In this document: one piece after another, positions 1-8,144 of the stretch
Numbering within the stretch: position 1 is the first letter of the stretch
Layout of the letters: the number at the start of each line of letters is the position of its first letter
Notes under the pieces: model-generated
The model's input: only the letters and a program-made list of their open reading frames with translations
Databases searched by the model: none
Told to the model about the DNA's origin: nothing
Position numbers and translations under genes: made by a program
From: Dysgonomonas hofstadii
GTDB taxonomy: Bacteria; Bacteroidota; Bacteroidia; Bacteroidales; Dysgonomonadaceae
Direction: 5' to 3'
Assembly: GCF_014196915.1 (NCBI RefSeq)
Contig: NZ_JACIEP010000003.1
Span: 124,001 to 188,000 of the forward strand
Length of the DNA stretch: 64,000 bases

Positions 1-1208
1 AGTGCCATCATCTGGTGTTGCCCGACGTCGGTAACCAGTACAGCCTTGTTTCCGGTGGCTTCCGATACTTTATTGATCACTTCGCCCATCTTTAGCTGCC
101 CCGATTCCGGATATAGTTCTTCTTTGATTACAACATTGTATTCCCTGTCATAGCAAACTTTAAATTCATCCAGCCATTCAGTGTATGATTTTCTATCTAA
201 AAGCTCTGTAACTAAAGGCAATGTTTCTTTTACATCTCCTAGTACACAGGCTGTTACAGGTACATTTTTATTTATCTCGGCCTTATCGATATCGAAATGT
301 ATAATCTTTGCCTGTTTGGCATATGTATTCAGATCGCCTGTAACACGGTCATCAAAACGCATGCCTATGGCTATAAGCACATCACATTCGTTAGTTTTTT
401 GATTTGGGGCTATATTCCCATGCATGCCAAGCATACCTACATGTTGAGGATGATCTGATGGCATAACAGATAGACCCAGGACTGTAGAGGCCACAGGTAT
501 ACCCGATTTTTCGGCAAAAGCAAGGAATTCTTTTTCAGCGTTCCCCAAGATTACACCTTGTCCGACAAGTACTAATGGTTTTTTTGCCGTATTTATAATT
601 TGTGCCGCTGTTTCTATCTCCTGTTGCTTTACCTCGGGTTTTGGTTGATAACTGCGTATAAATGTTGCTTTTTCGTATTTGAAGTTTTCGAGTAACCCGA
701 ATTGTGCATCTTTGGTGATATCCAGGATAACAGGTCCGGGACGTCCCGTGGATGCTATATAAAATGCCCGTGATACTGCCCATGCAATATCTTCGGGGCG
801 GCGTATCTGGTAGGCCCATTTGGTAACAGGTTGCATAATACCTACTACATCGGCTTCCTGGAATGCATCGCTTCCTAACAGAGAGGATACTACTTGTCCT
901 GAAATAACAACAATAGGAGTACTGTCAAGCATGGCATCGGCAACACCTGTTACAGCATTAGTCGCTCCCGGCCCTGAGGTAACGAGGGCTACACCAACCT
1001 TTCCCGATGTGCGTGCGTATCCTTGTGCTGCGTGGGTAGCACCCTGTTCGTGACGTACAAGGATATGGTTTATTCTGTCCCGATAGTCATACAGACAATC
1101 GAATACGGGCATTATAGCTCCGCCCGGATATCCGAAGATAGTATCTGCTCCTTCGTTCAGTAACGATCGCATAAGAGCTTCACTTCCTGTTATTTTACTA
1201 TTGTTCAT
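1..1208 (-). CDS. ilvB: Acetolactate synthase large subunit, N-terminal part (cut by window edge)
   Basis: This is the catalytic subunit of acetohydroxyacid synthase, the thiamine-diphosphate enzyme that opens valine, leucine and isoleucine synthesis. About 402 residues are visible and the frame stays open to base 1. The ATG at 1208 is followed within 25 residues by the TPP-family motif FGYPGGAIMPVFD, then LVRHEQGATHAAQGYAR with the cofactor-activating Glu, then SGPGATNAV. The central region (VLGDV, IHFDIDKAEI) matches the FAD/nucleotide-fold domain, and the last visible residues TDVGQHQMM begin the TPP-binding domain. It follows ilvD and two small membrane-protein genes on the same strand, so it lies downstream of the ilv attenuator. 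The rest of the enzyme and any ilvN/ilvC genes are outside the window. Identification is by family motifs and is secure. Confidence 0.96.
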   Translation of the reverse strand, partial: MNNSKITGSEALMRSLLNEGADTIFGYPGGAIMPVFDCLYDYRDRINHILVRHEQGATHAAQGYARTSGKVGVALVTSGPGATNAVTGVADAMLDSTPIVVISGQVVSSLLGSDAFQEADVVGIMQPVTKWAYQIRRPEDIAWAVSRAFYIASTGRPGPVILDITKDAQFGLLENFKYEKATFIRSYQPKPEVKQQEIETAAQIINTAKKPLVLVGQGVILGNAEKEFLAFAEKSGIPVASTVLGLSVMPSDHPQHVGMLGMHGNIAPNQKTNECDVLIAIGMRFDDRVTGDLNTYAKQAKIIHFDIDKAEINKNVPVTACVLGDVKETLPLVTELLDRKSYTEWLDEFKVCYDREYNVVIKEELYPESGQLKMGEVINKVSEATGNKAVLVTDVGQHQMMA

Positions 1209-1232
1209 AATTATATTATATATGCTATTTTG

Positions 1233-1754
1233 TTAATAATAAAGATTCTCAATATAGTTGATCAGAAATACTAAACCAATAAGGATAAGGACAATGACTG
1301 CCAATACTATAGCTGGTCCTGTAAATGAAACGCCACCTTCGTATTCGAGGTAATCCAGCTGGTCTTTTGTATTGTTATAGGATTCTTTAGCACGCCTGAC
1401 TGTGCGCTCAGCTTTTTTCATATAGAAAATGTTGGCATAACAGCCTGCAAATATTACCCCTAAAAGAATAGTCCATACATAAGGGTAGAAGCCCATAACG
1501 ATCATAATAAAATTGTTGAGCAAACCTATGGCAAGAACGAAGACAACCAATTCTGCATACATTTTACGATATGGCAACCAAAAGATACTAAGCAGGAAAG
1601 CATATGGATTGAAGATGATCGACTCTCCCGACAGCATCCTTTTATATATCTTTTCGTAATAGGTGGCATCTTTCCCGAAAAAGGTCTTATAGTATAGACT
1701 TTCGTCAAAGATATCGTCTAATTCTGCTTCTTTGTTTTGATTGTCGTATTTCAT
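1233..1754 (-). CDS. DUF2628-like small membrane protein
   Basis: A 173-residue protein of unknown function. The motif IIFNPYAFLLSIFWLPYRKMY resembles the conserved core of DUF2628 membrane proteins (Asn-Pro-x-Ala-Phe followed by Trp and Tyr-Arg-Lys-Met). Three hydrophobic segments follow, at roughly residues 68-90, 93-112 and 148-168, with a charged stretch rich in Lys/Arg/Glu between the last two. The gene sits between ilvD and ilvB in the same direction, 24 bases before the ilvB start and 6 bases after the preceding paralogue. It is therefore probably co-transcribed with branched-chain amino acid synthesis, although nothing in the protein suggests a role there. The family assignment comes from memory of the motif and is moderately sure. 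Confidence 0.75.
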   Translation of the reverse strand: MKYDNQNKEAELDDIFDESLYYKTFFGKDATYYEKIYKRMLSGESIIFNPYAFLLSIFWLPYRKMYAELVVFVLAIGLLNNFIMIVMGFYPYVWTILLGVIFAGCYANIFYMKKAERTVRRAKESYNNTKDQLDYLEYEGGVSFTGPAIVLAVIVLILIGLVFLINYIENLYY

Positions 1755-1760
1755 TTGATA

Positions 1761-2255
1761 TTACATTGCCGGATCACTCATTATAAATGATACAAATATT
1801 ATGAAAGCTATTAGAAATAAAACCGGAATAAAAACTATTAATAAAGAATCAAAAATATTTGTTCCGCCTTTTTCTCTTATATAAGTGAATTTATCTCCCA
1901 ATCTTTCATATTCATTTGCCTTTTTAATCACTTTGATTGCTTTTTTTATATATAAGTAATTTCCAATAAGTCCTAAAATAAGAGAAAATACAATATATAA
2001 TAACAAAAAAGAGATATTTACGAAAAAACTAAATGTAAATAAAGCATATATTATCAGTGATATAACTATTGTTTCCAGTGTCATTCTCCGATAGCAGAAC
2101 CAAAATACATTGCCTATAAATGCATAGATATTAGGGTTGATAACAATCCCTTTTTTTACTTTATCCAGACATTTTAGATAATAGTCTTCGCTGCTGCTAA
2201 AAAATGCTGCATACATTGCTCTTTCTTCTATTTCATTTAAAGACTTATCTTCCAT
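1761..2255 (-). CDS. DUF2628-like small membrane protein, paralogue of the adjacent gene
   Basis: A 164-residue membrane protein of unknown function. It carries the same core as its downstream neighbour in a more divergent form: INPNIYAFIGNVFWFCYRRMT, then two hydrophobic segments, a Lys-rich linker (IKKAIKVIKKANEYE) and a final hydrophobic segment. The similar order of elements and adjacent position suggest tandem duplication followed by divergence. The ATG at 2255 lies just after the ilvD stop codon and is preceded by an AAAAGG Shine-Dalgarno-like run, which supports translation as part of the ilv operon. It is more AT-rich than the flanking ilv genes, which may reflect relaxed constraint or a later insertion into the operon. 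Confidence 0.72.
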   Translation of the reverse strand: MEDKSLNEIEERAMYAAFFSSSEDYYLKCLDKVKKGIVINPNIYAFIGNVFWFCYRRMTLETIVISLIIYALFTFSFFVNISFLLLYIVFSLILGLIGNYLYIKKAIKVIKKANEYERLGDKFTYIREKGGTNIFDSLLIVFIPVLFLIAFIIFVSFIMSDPAM

Positions 2256-2259
2256 CCTT

Positions 2260-4089
2260 TTATTCCACTATCCTTATTCCGCCCAAATCAGCTGAACTAA
2301 CCATGCTTGCATATGCCCTGAGCGCCTTAGATACAACACGGTTACGGTTCGGTTTAAATGCATCCTTCCCTTTTGCCAGTTCTTCCTGACGGCGGCTTTC
2401 CAGTTCGGCATCAGAGAGTTTGACGTTGATACTGCGGTTTGGAATATCTATTTCTATAATATCACCATTACGTACCAGTCCTATTGCCCCACCCGAAGCT
2501 GCTTCGGGTGAAACATGTCCGATGGATAAACCGGATGTACCACCAGAGAAACGGCCGTCGGTGATAAGTGCGCATTCTTTTCCTAAGTGTTTCGATTTGA
2601 TGTACGAAGTGGGATAAAGCATTTCCTGCATACCCGGTCCGCCTTTCGGCCCTTCGTACGTGATGACGACTACATCTCCCGCGACTACCTCGTTGCGTAG
2701 AATACCATCACAGGCTGCATCCTGGGAATGAAAAACTTTTGCAGTGCCCGAGAATCTGAAAATACTTTCGTCGACACCTGCGGTTTTTACTACGCAACCA
2801 TTCAGAGCGATGTTCCCTTTCAGTATTGCCAGACCGCCGTCTTTAGTATAAGCATTCTCCATATCCCGAATACATCCGTTAGTGCGGTCAGTATCGAGGG
2901 TAGGGTAGTAATTATCTTGTGAACCCATCACCAGATTAAATTTGTTTCCCGGAGCCGATTTATATAACATTTCGGCTTCCTGCGAAGGGTTTTGTTTTGT
3001 TATATCATATTTTTTGATAGCCTCGCCAAGGGTTAACCCATCTGCTCTTGAAACACAGGTATCGATAAGTTTTCCTTTATCCAGTTCTTTCATAATCCCT
3101 AATATGCCTCCTGCACGGTTCACATCTTGTATATGATATTTCTGTGTATTAGGAGCTACTTTGCAAAGGCATGGTGTATGGCGCGACAGTTTGTCGATAT
3201 CATTCATCGTGAAATCAACTTCGGCTTCCTGTGCTATGGCCAAAAGGTGAAGGATCGTATTTGTAGATCCTCCCATTGCTATATCGAGTGTCATAGCGTT
3301 CAGGAAGGCTGTTTTGGTCGCTATTTTACGGGGGAGAACGGATTCATCACCGTCACGGTAGTATTTGTATGCATTTTCTACGATTTGCTTAGCCGCATCC
3401 TTAAATAGTTTGGGGCGGTTGGCATGTGTGGCAACTATTGTTCCGTTACCGGGAAGAGCTAAGCCTATGGCTTCGTTCAGGCAGTTCATCGAATTTGCAG
3501 TAAACATTCCCGAACATGATCCGCAGGTGGGGCACGCAGCCCTTTCTATCGCATCTACTTCTTTATCGGAAACAGACTCATCGGCGGATTTTATCATAGC
3601 ATCTATCAGATCAAGATGCTGATTGTTCAGCTCCCCGGCTTCCATCGGTCCGCCCGAAACGAATATGGCAGGGATATTCAGGCGCATGGCGGCCATTAGC
3701 ATCCCGGGAGTGATTTTGTCGCAATTACTAATACAGATCATTGCATCGGCCTTATGCGCATTTACCATATATTCCACGCTGTCGGCTATCAGGTCGCGTG
3801 AGGGTAGGGAGTAAAGCATCCCGTCGTGGCCCATCGCTATCCCGTCGTCTATGGCTATTGTATTAAATTCGGCGGCAAAGCAGCCTAATGCTTCTATTTC
3901 TGCTTTTACTTTTTGTCCTATATCGTGAAGGTGTACATGTCCCGGAACAAACTGGGTAAACGAGTTGACAATAGCGATCAGCGGTTTGCCCATCTGATCT
4001 TCTTTCATTCCGTTTGCTCTCCACAGAGCACGGGCTCCGGCCATGCGGCGTCCTTGTGTACTTGTTGAACTTCTTAATTCGAATCCCAT
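2260..4089 (-). CDS. ilvD: Dihydroxy-acid dehydratase
   Basis: IlvD removes water from 2,3-dihydroxy-isovalerate and -methylvalerate to give the keto acids that are aminated to valine and isoleucine. It is a cytoplasmic Fe-S enzyme. The 609-residue length is typical. [10 protein letters not shown] carries one cluster cysteine (about residue 123), [18 protein letters not shown] (from about residue 186) is the family signature, and the C-terminal section has [24 protein letters not shown] and ends in GGIRIVE. It is the first structural gene of the ilv operon. About 50 bases separate its ATG from the T-run of an attenuator terminator, so expression should respond to charged branched-chain tRNAs. 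Assignment is secure. Confidence 0.98.
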   Translation of the reverse strand: MGFELRSSTSTQGRRMAGARALWRANGMKEDQMGKPLIAIVNSFTQFVPGHVHLHDIGQKVKAEIEALGCFAAEFNTIAIDDGIAMGHDGMLYSLPSRDLIADSVEYMVNAHKADAMICISNCDKITPGMLMAAMRLNIPAIFVSGGPMEAGELNNQHLDLIDAMIKSADESVSDKEVDAIERAACPTCGSCSGMFTANSMNCLNEAIGLALPGNGTIVATHANRPKLFKDAAKQIVENAYKYYRDGDESVLPRKIATKTAFLNAMTLDIAMGGSTNTILHLLAIAQEAEVDFTMNDIDKLSRHTPCLCKVAPNTQKYHIQDVNRAGGILGIMKELDKGKLIDTCVSRADGLTLGEAIKKYDITKQNPSQEAEMLYKSAPGNKFNLVMGSQDNYYPTLDTDRTNGCIRDMENAYTKDGGLAILKGNIALNGCVVKTAGVDESIFRFSGTAKVFHSQDAACDGILRNEVVAGDVVVITYEGPKGGPGMQEMLYPTSYIKSKHLGKECALITDGRFSGGTSGLSIGHVSPEAASGGAIGLVRNGDIIEIDIPNRSINVKLSDAELESRRQEELAKGKDAFKPNRNRVVSKALRAYASMVSSADLGGIRIVE

Positions 4090-4143
4090 AACTTTTTTAT
4101 TAGCAGTTAACTATTTCTAGTTTTAATTAATCAGACAACTTTA

Positions 4144-4177
4144 TAAAAAAAGCCTTTCCCATATTTGAGAAAGGCTT
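4144..4177 (-). terminator. Attenuator terminator of the ilv leader
   Basis: On the minus strand AAGCCTTTCTC, a six-base loop and GGGAAAGGCTT form a stem, followed by a run of seven T. It is an intrinsic terminator lying between the leader peptide and ilvD rather than after a gene. Its 5' arm contains CCTTTCTCA (4166-4174), an exact complement of TGAGAAAGG at 4225-4233, which overlaps the leader peptide stop codon. The two structures are mutually exclusive, as in classical ribosome-mediated attenuation. Confidence 0.88.
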
Positions 4178-4224
4178 ATATTTAGTTTTTTCCTTAGATT
4201 TTCAATCTATTATTTATATACATA

Positions 4225-4233
4225 CCTTTCTCA
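4225..4233 (-). promoter_or_regulatory. Antiterminator half-site of the ilv attenuator
   Basis: The nine bases TGAGAAAGG begin at the UGA stop of the leader peptide and can pair perfectly with CCTTTCTCA in the 5' arm of the terminator about 50 bases downstream. A ribosome that finishes the leader would cover this site and let the terminator form. A ribosome stalled in the Ile/Leu/Val run upstream would leave it free to block the terminator. The pairing is seen in the sequence; the regulation is inferred. Confidence 0.8.
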
Positions 4234-4296
4234 TTTATTCTGGCCGACGAGGAGAATATTAATGACGAGGACGATATATAAAAAACAATTTGTCAT
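4231..4296 (-). CDS. ilv leader peptide (attenuation peptide)
   Basis: A 21-codon open frame, ATG at 4296 to TGA at 4231. Ten of its 21 residues are branched-chain, nine of them in the run IVLVINILLV. It starts 22 bases after a consensus Bacteroidetes promoter and ends on the antiterminator half-site, with the terminator about 50 bases further on, before ilvD. That order (promoter, control codons, stop, terminator, first biosynthetic gene) is diagnostic of ribosome-mediated attenuation, as in the enterobacterial ilvL and ilvB leaders. No strong Shine-Dalgarno is visible before the ATG, which is usual in Bacteroidetes. It is too short for routine gene calling and is easily overlooked. Confidence 0.87.
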   Translation of the reverse strand: MTNCFLYIVLVINILLVGQNK

Positions 4297-4318
4297 ATTT
4301 TTTTATCAAAAGTGATCA

Positions 4319-4349
4319 CAAAGTTATAAACTCTTTTTTTATAAGCAAA
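4319..4349 (-). promoter_or_regulatory. Bacteroidetes promoter of the ilv operon
   Basis: On the minus strand TTTG (4349-4346), a 19-base spacer and TAACTTTG (4326-4319) match the Bacteroidetes primary sigma consensus TTTG-N19-TAnnTTTG exactly. Transcription would begin roughly 6-10 bases further on, just before the leader peptide ATG at 4296. Confidence 0.85.
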
Positions 4350-4454
4350 TTTTATCAATACTTTTTTTGTTGGGGAATAATTAAGTTCTATTTTTTTATG
4401 GAATTAGTCAAGATATTTTCAGTTATCTGTTATTTTAAATGTATAAGGAAGCGT

Positions 4455-4462
4455 TATATTTG
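4455..4462 (+). promoter_or_regulatory. Candidate -7 promoter element of the Ig-like lipoprotein gene
   Basis: TATATTTG matches the Bacteroidetes TAnnTTTG element and lies 48 bases before the preferred start codon at 4510. No clear TTTG is seen 19 bases upstream, so only the -7 half is supported. Confidence 0.5.
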
Positions 4463-4509
4463 TGTAATTGAATATCTAATCTATGAATATTAATAAATAT
4501 AATTTAGTT

Positions 4510-5358
4510 ATGAAAAACATTTATTATTTTCTTTTCATATGTATTTTTCTTTGTTTTCTTTTTGCGGGATGCAGTAGTGATAATGAACTAGAACTAAGTG
4601 AATATAGTTGCGAGCTTGATGATGCAAAGATGTATGCCAGGATTGAAATTAAAAGTGGCTCAGGTGAATATACTGCAACCTCTTCAAATGAGAATGTTGC
4701 AGTAACATTAATTGAGGGAAATGTATTATTTATATGCGCAAAAAAAGAAGGGACCGCAACTATAAATGTTATGGATGGAGAAAAGAATCATGCAAAAATA
4801 GATGTAGTAAATAATAGGTTTATGCTTGATCCGAATCCTGCGTCTCGAAATATTGTCTTAAAAAAAGGTTCATCATGGGAAATCCCAATAGAGGATGCCG
4901 TGAAAGGATATGAATATCTGTTTCTTTATGCTGATGACAAATCTTTATTTGAATCGGGAATGATTGAAAATAAAATTAGAATAAAAGGAATTAAAACAGG
5001 AGAAACATATTTGTCAGTCAAGCAATTAATATGGACATATGCTTATTATCACGTGAAAATAGTAGATGTTTATGATCTTAATTTATGGAAATATACAGAT
5101 GTGTTTGATATTCAGCCAGAACAGAAGATATCGATTGATATTATGGAAGGTAACGGTGATTATAAAGTGACCTTTACCGAACCTGATATTGTATCTGCAA
5201 ACATTGAACCTTTTATCGAGAATGAATACATAAAACATACATATTATTCAGAAAATCAAAATACTTTAAAAATCAAAGGATTAAAATCCGGAAATACAAC
5301 AATTACTATTACCGATAGAGAGGGTAAATCGGATGTTGTAAAAGTAAGAGTAAATTAA
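4510..5358 (+). CDS. Lipoprotein with bacterial Ig-like (Big2-type) repeats
   Basis: A probable surface or periplasmic lipoprotein of unknown function. I prefer the second in-frame ATG at 4510 (282 residues) over the one at 4483, because it gives a standard signal peptide: MKNIYYFLF, a hydrophobic core and the lipobox LFAGC. The mature part shows two or three Ig-like units of the Big2 style. The first includes SSNENVAV, a strand, then AKKEGTATINVMDG. The last ends IKGLKSGNTTITITDREGKSDVVKVRV. The same pattern occurs in the secreted protease at 14843-16678. It is a single-gene unit followed by a strong hairpin. No enzymatic motif is visible; adhesion or scaffolding is possible but not shown. 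Confidence 0.75.
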   Translation: MKNIYYFLFICIFLCFLFAGCSSDNELELSEYSCELDDAKMYARIEIKSGSGEYTATSSNENVAVTLIEGNVLFICAKKEGTATINVMDGEKNHAKIDVVNNRFMLDPNPASRNIVLKKGSSWEIPIEDAVKGYEYLFLYADDKSLFESGMIENKIRIKGIKTGETYLSVKQLIWTYAYYHVKIVDVYDLNLWKYTDVFDIQPEQKISIDIMEGNGDYKVTFTEPDIVSANIEPFIENEYIKHTYYSENQNTLKIKGLKSGNTTITITDREGKSDVVKVRVN

Positions 5359-5376
5359 GTATTTAAGTTTATTGAT

Positions 5377-5417
5377 AAAATAGGAAAGCTATCCCCAATG
5401 GATAGCTTTCCTATTTT
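5377..5417. terminator. Bidirectional terminator between the lipoprotein gene and pheS
   Basis: A perfect 18-base inverted repeat (5377-5394 and 5400-5417, five-base loop) begins with AAAA and ends with TTTT. Each strand therefore has a hairpin followed by a T-run, and it can stop both converging genes. Confidence 0.9.
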
Positions 5418-5437
5418 ATATGGTCAATATTATATTT

Positions 5438-6457
5438 TTAATATGCACTCTCAAATTGTTCTAAGAAACGCTTGTCGTTCTCCGAGAACAGGCGCAGGTC
5501 ACTCACTCTGTATTTTAGGTTCGTTATCCGTTCGATTCCCATGCCCAGAGCATAGCCGCTATAAACCTTACTATCGATACCACAACTCTCCAATACGTTA
5601 GGGTCTACCATACCGCAACCAAGAATTTCTACCCAGCCTGTATGCTTGCAGAACGGACAGCCTTTGCCGCCGCAGATATTACATGAGATATCCATTTCCG
5701 CACTAGGCTCTGTGAATGGGAAGTATGACGGGCGAAGACGTATTTTTGTGTCTGCCCCGAACATTTCCTTAGCGAAATACAACAATGCCTGTTTCAGGTC
5801 GGCAAACGAGATATCTTTGCCTATATACAAAGCTTCTACCTGATGGAAGAAACAGTGTGCTCGGTACGATATAGCTTCGTTACGGTAAACGCGTCCAGGA
5901 CAGATGATACGGATTGGAGGCTCCTGTTTTTCCATTACACGTACCTGTACAGAAGATGTATGTGTGCGGAGTAGTATCTCTGGATTATGCGCAATAAAAA
6001 ATGTATCTTGCATGTCACGTGCCGGATGATCGTCTGCAAAATTTAGCGCAGAAAACACATGCCAGTCGTCTTCTATTTCGGGGCCTTCGGCTATCGAAAA
6101 GCCAAGATGGCGGAATATATCACATATTTGTTTTTTTACGACTGACATTGGGTGGCGCGTACCCAGTGTTACAGGTGCAGCAGTGCGGGTGAGGTCGATG
6201 CTATCGTCTGTCGTCTGGTTGTTTTCAAAAGAATCTTTCAATTCGTTGATTCGGGTCTGGGCTTTTTCTTTCAGTTCGTTAAGCTTCATTCCCACTTCAC
6301 GTTTCTGATCGGAGGCTACATTACGAAAATCGTTCATCAGAGTCGATATTTCACCTTTTTTACTAAGATATTTTATACGTAATGCCTCTATCTCTTCAAC
6401 TTTACCAACTTTGAGATTTTCTATCTCTGATAGCAGTTTATTTATTTTATCAATCAT
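5438..6457 (-). CDS. pheS: Phenylalanine-tRNA ligase alpha subunit
   Basis: PheS is the catalytic subunit of the heterotetrameric enzyme that charges tRNA-Phe. At 339 residues it has the usual length. The N-terminal 90 residues are Lys/Glu-rich and predicted to form the tRNA-binding coiled coil. The class II synthetase core follows: motif 1 around RHPMSVVKKQICDIF, motif 2 YRNEAISYRAHCFFHQVEALYIG and motif 3 GYALGMGIERI. ICNICGGKGCPFCKHTGW carries four cysteines of the sort seen in many PheS proteins. It is an isolated gene, with no pheT in the window. A possible -7 element lies at 6520-6527. Secure. Confidence 0.97.
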   Translation of the reverse strand: MIDKINKLLSEIENLKVGKVEEIEALRIKYLSKKGEISTLMNDFRNVASDQKREVGMKLNELKEKAQTRINELKDSFENNQTTDDSIDLTRTAAPVTLGTRHPMSVVKKQICDIFRHLGFSIAEGPEIEDDWHVFSALNFADDHPARDMQDTFFIAHNPEILLRTHTSSVQVRVMEKQEPPIRIICPGRVYRNEAISYRAHCFFHQVEALYIGKDISFADLKQALLYFAKEMFGADTKIRLRPSYFPFTEPSAEMDISCNICGGKGCPFCKHTGWVEILGCGMVDPNVLESCGIDSKVYSGYALGMGIERITNLKYRVSDLRLFSENDKRFLEQFESAY

Positions 6458-6519
6458 GTATTTTGTTATAAATTATAAGTTGTGATTATAAATTATAATA
6501 TTGTTTCATTTTAAGCCTA

Positions 6520-6527
6520 CAAAAATA
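6520..6527 (-). promoter_or_regulatory. Candidate -7 promoter element of pheS
   Basis: On the minus strand TATTTTTG matches TAnnTTTG, 63 bases before the pheS ATG. The motif also occurs before aroK (17225-17232). No -33 element is evident. Confidence 0.45.
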
Positions 6528-6587
6528 CATTTTTCTTTTTTGATAAGCGATTTTATGTGTTTTAATTTTTATATTAAGTAAAATCTA

Positions 6588-6621
6588 TAAAAAAAATAAG
6601 GATGCTCAAACGAGCATCCTT
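6588..6621 (-). terminator. Terminator of the OmpA-family gene
   Basis: On the minus strand AAGGATGCTC, a four-base loop and GAGCATCCTT form a perfect 10-base stem, followed by TATTTTTTTT. It lies 33 bases after the OmpA-family stop codon. Confidence 0.9.
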
Positions 6622-6653
6622 ACTACCTGATATTATTTCTAACTATTTTTCTG

Positions 6654-7832
6654 TTATTTGCTTGTAGCGGTGAATACAACCACACGGTTCCATTCGTCTG
6701 TAGGGAATAGTTGTTCCTTGTCTCCGCTGGCTTTAGTTGTAATGCGGCTAGGAGAAATGTTGTATTTGTCGATCAATACTTTTGCTACAGCCTGAGCGCG
6801 TTGTTCAGACAGCCTTTGGTTTACTGCGGCAGTACCGGTGCTCTTATCGGCATAACCTGTAACTGTAACGTTTACACCAGGATTGTCTTGCAAATAGCGT
6901 GCGGCGTTAAAGATATTGATATCCTGATTCTTTTCCAGTTGTGCGCTACCAAGACGGAATACGACAACAGCATTCATCAATACTTCTGTTTGTTCTTTAA
7001 CTTCTTTGGTTTCTTTTACGATAACCTGAGGTTCCGGTTTAACGGCCAGATCACGTTTCAGACGGCTGATTTCAGAGTCTTTGCTGTCAAGAGAAGCTCT
7101 CTGTGCATTGATCTGATCGTTCAATGCTTTTAGTTGAGCCGGGTCTTGTACATCTACCATTTTGAATCCACCTTTTGTCAGGTTAAATGTAACACCCAAC
7201 AAGGCATTGACTGTACCATCATAAGAAGCAGCCTGTGTACGTCCGTTGAAATCGTCACGAAGAAGATTCCCTGCAACTTCAAGGTTAAGGCTGGCTATTT
7301 CGCTTACACGGAAATCGAACTGAACACCCGCACGTGGCACAATCATATTGGTAGTGGTCAGCGCATATTCTGAATCTTTAAATCCATGAACATAACCTAA
7401 ACCGGCTAAAATACTGAAATTGAACACACGGTCTGGTTTGTAAGGTAAGAACAGGTTAGTCAGGTTCAATATACCATCTAAATTAGTCTGGATATATTTG
7501 TTTTTGTATGTGCCTGTCAGGCCATTTGAAGCACCATATAATGCTTCGCCTCCTGTAAAGTCGTAATAGTTTTTAGAAGACCATCCGCCAACTTGTAAAC
7601 GAGCTCCAACTGCAGGAGAAAAATATTTACCTAGGGATACTGCTGCATGAGGAGTAATAAGGTCTCCGAATGATGCGCTACTTCTGTCTTCACTGATTGT
7701 GTAGGATGCTCCACCTTGCAATTGGATAAACCAATTATCCCCGAATTTGTTAGGAGCAAAAGCTTTTTCTTGGGCTAATGCAGGCATTGCTGCTAAAGCA
7801 AGTGCTGCAATACTAAATACTAATTTTTTCAT
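6654..7832 (-). CDS. OmpA-family outer membrane protein
   Basis: A major outer-membrane protein that anchors the membrane to peptidoglycan. I place the start at 7832 (392 residues), where MKKLVFSIAALALAAMPALAQ is a clean signal peptide; the longer frame adds 21 residues that make no sense as a leader. Residues about 25-235 look like an eight-stranded beta-barrel, with alternating hydrophobic strands and many Tyr/Gly. A coiled linker follows (LKALNDQINAQRASLDSKDSEISRLKRDL). The C-terminal OmpA domain includes VFRLGSAQLEKNQ, VTGYADKSTGTAAVNQRLSEQRAQAV and the peptidoglycan-binding Asp/Arg region. It resembles the major OmpA-like proteins of Porphyromonas. It is monocistronic, with its own promoter element and terminator. 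Confidence 0.93.
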   Translation of the reverse strand: MKKLVFSIAALALAAMPALAQEKAFAPNKFGDNWFIQLQGGASYTISEDRSSASFGDLITPHAAVSLGKYFSPAVGARLQVGGWSSKNYYDFTGGEALYGASNGLTGTYKNKYIQTNLDGILNLTNLFLPYKPDRVFNFSILAGLGYVHGFKDSEYALTTTNMIVPRAGVQFDFRVSEIASLNLEVAGNLLRDDFNGRTQAASYDGTVNALLGVTFNLTKGGFKMVDVQDPAQLKALNDQINAQRASLDSKDSEISRLKRDLAVKPEPQVIVKETKEVKEQTEVLMNAVVVFRLGSAQLEKNQDINIFNAARYLQDNPGVNVTVTGYADKSTGTAAVNQRLSEQRAQAVAKVLIDKYNISPSRITTKASGDKEQLFPTDEWNRVVVFTATSK

Positions 7833-8144
7833 TTTTCTTAATAATTGTTTGTTGTTAAGTAGAACAATCGTTCTGTAAAGTTTGTTCGAAAGCAAAAGTA
7901 CAATATTTTATTTTTCAAAACATTTGTTAAATGAAAAAGTTTTGAACATCTGTTCACAAATAGCTTATAGTCAATATTATCAAATGAAAAATGATGAAAG
8001 AAAAAATATTAGTAATTATGTATCGCTTTGCCAAAATTCTTTCATAAATCATTTTTTTTTGATAATTTTATGATCTGAAATTCTTTCCAAAAACAAAATT
8101 CAGGTTATTGAATTACACAAAGTAAAAAAACATAAAGATAATAT
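7833..8144. other. Intergenic region between the divergent OmpA-family and antiporter genes
   Basis: This is 312 bases of AT-rich sequence. The only signal I can support is the OmpA-side -7 element at 7893-7900. A 63-codon frame on the plus strand (7882-8073) has no family resemblance and overlaps that promoter, so I do not call it. No promoter of clear consensus is seen for the antiporter. Confidence 0.5.
7893..7900 (-). promoter_or_regulatory. Candidate -7 element of the OmpA-family gene
   Basis: TACTTTTG on the minus strand matches TAnnTTTG and would give a leader of about 55 bases before the ATG at 7832. No TTTG stands at the ideal 19-base spacing. Confidence 0.5.

Noticed and set aside
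4290-4493. A 67-codon plus-strand frame upstream of the Ig-like lipoprotein
   Set aside because: It covers the ilv promoter and leader start on the other strand, has AT-driven Phe/Tyr/Ile composition, and overlaps the lipoprotein's own promoter element.
7882-8073. A 63-codon plus-strand frame between OmpA and the antiporter
   Set aside because: No recognisable motif, AT-rich composition, and it overlaps the OmpA promoter element.
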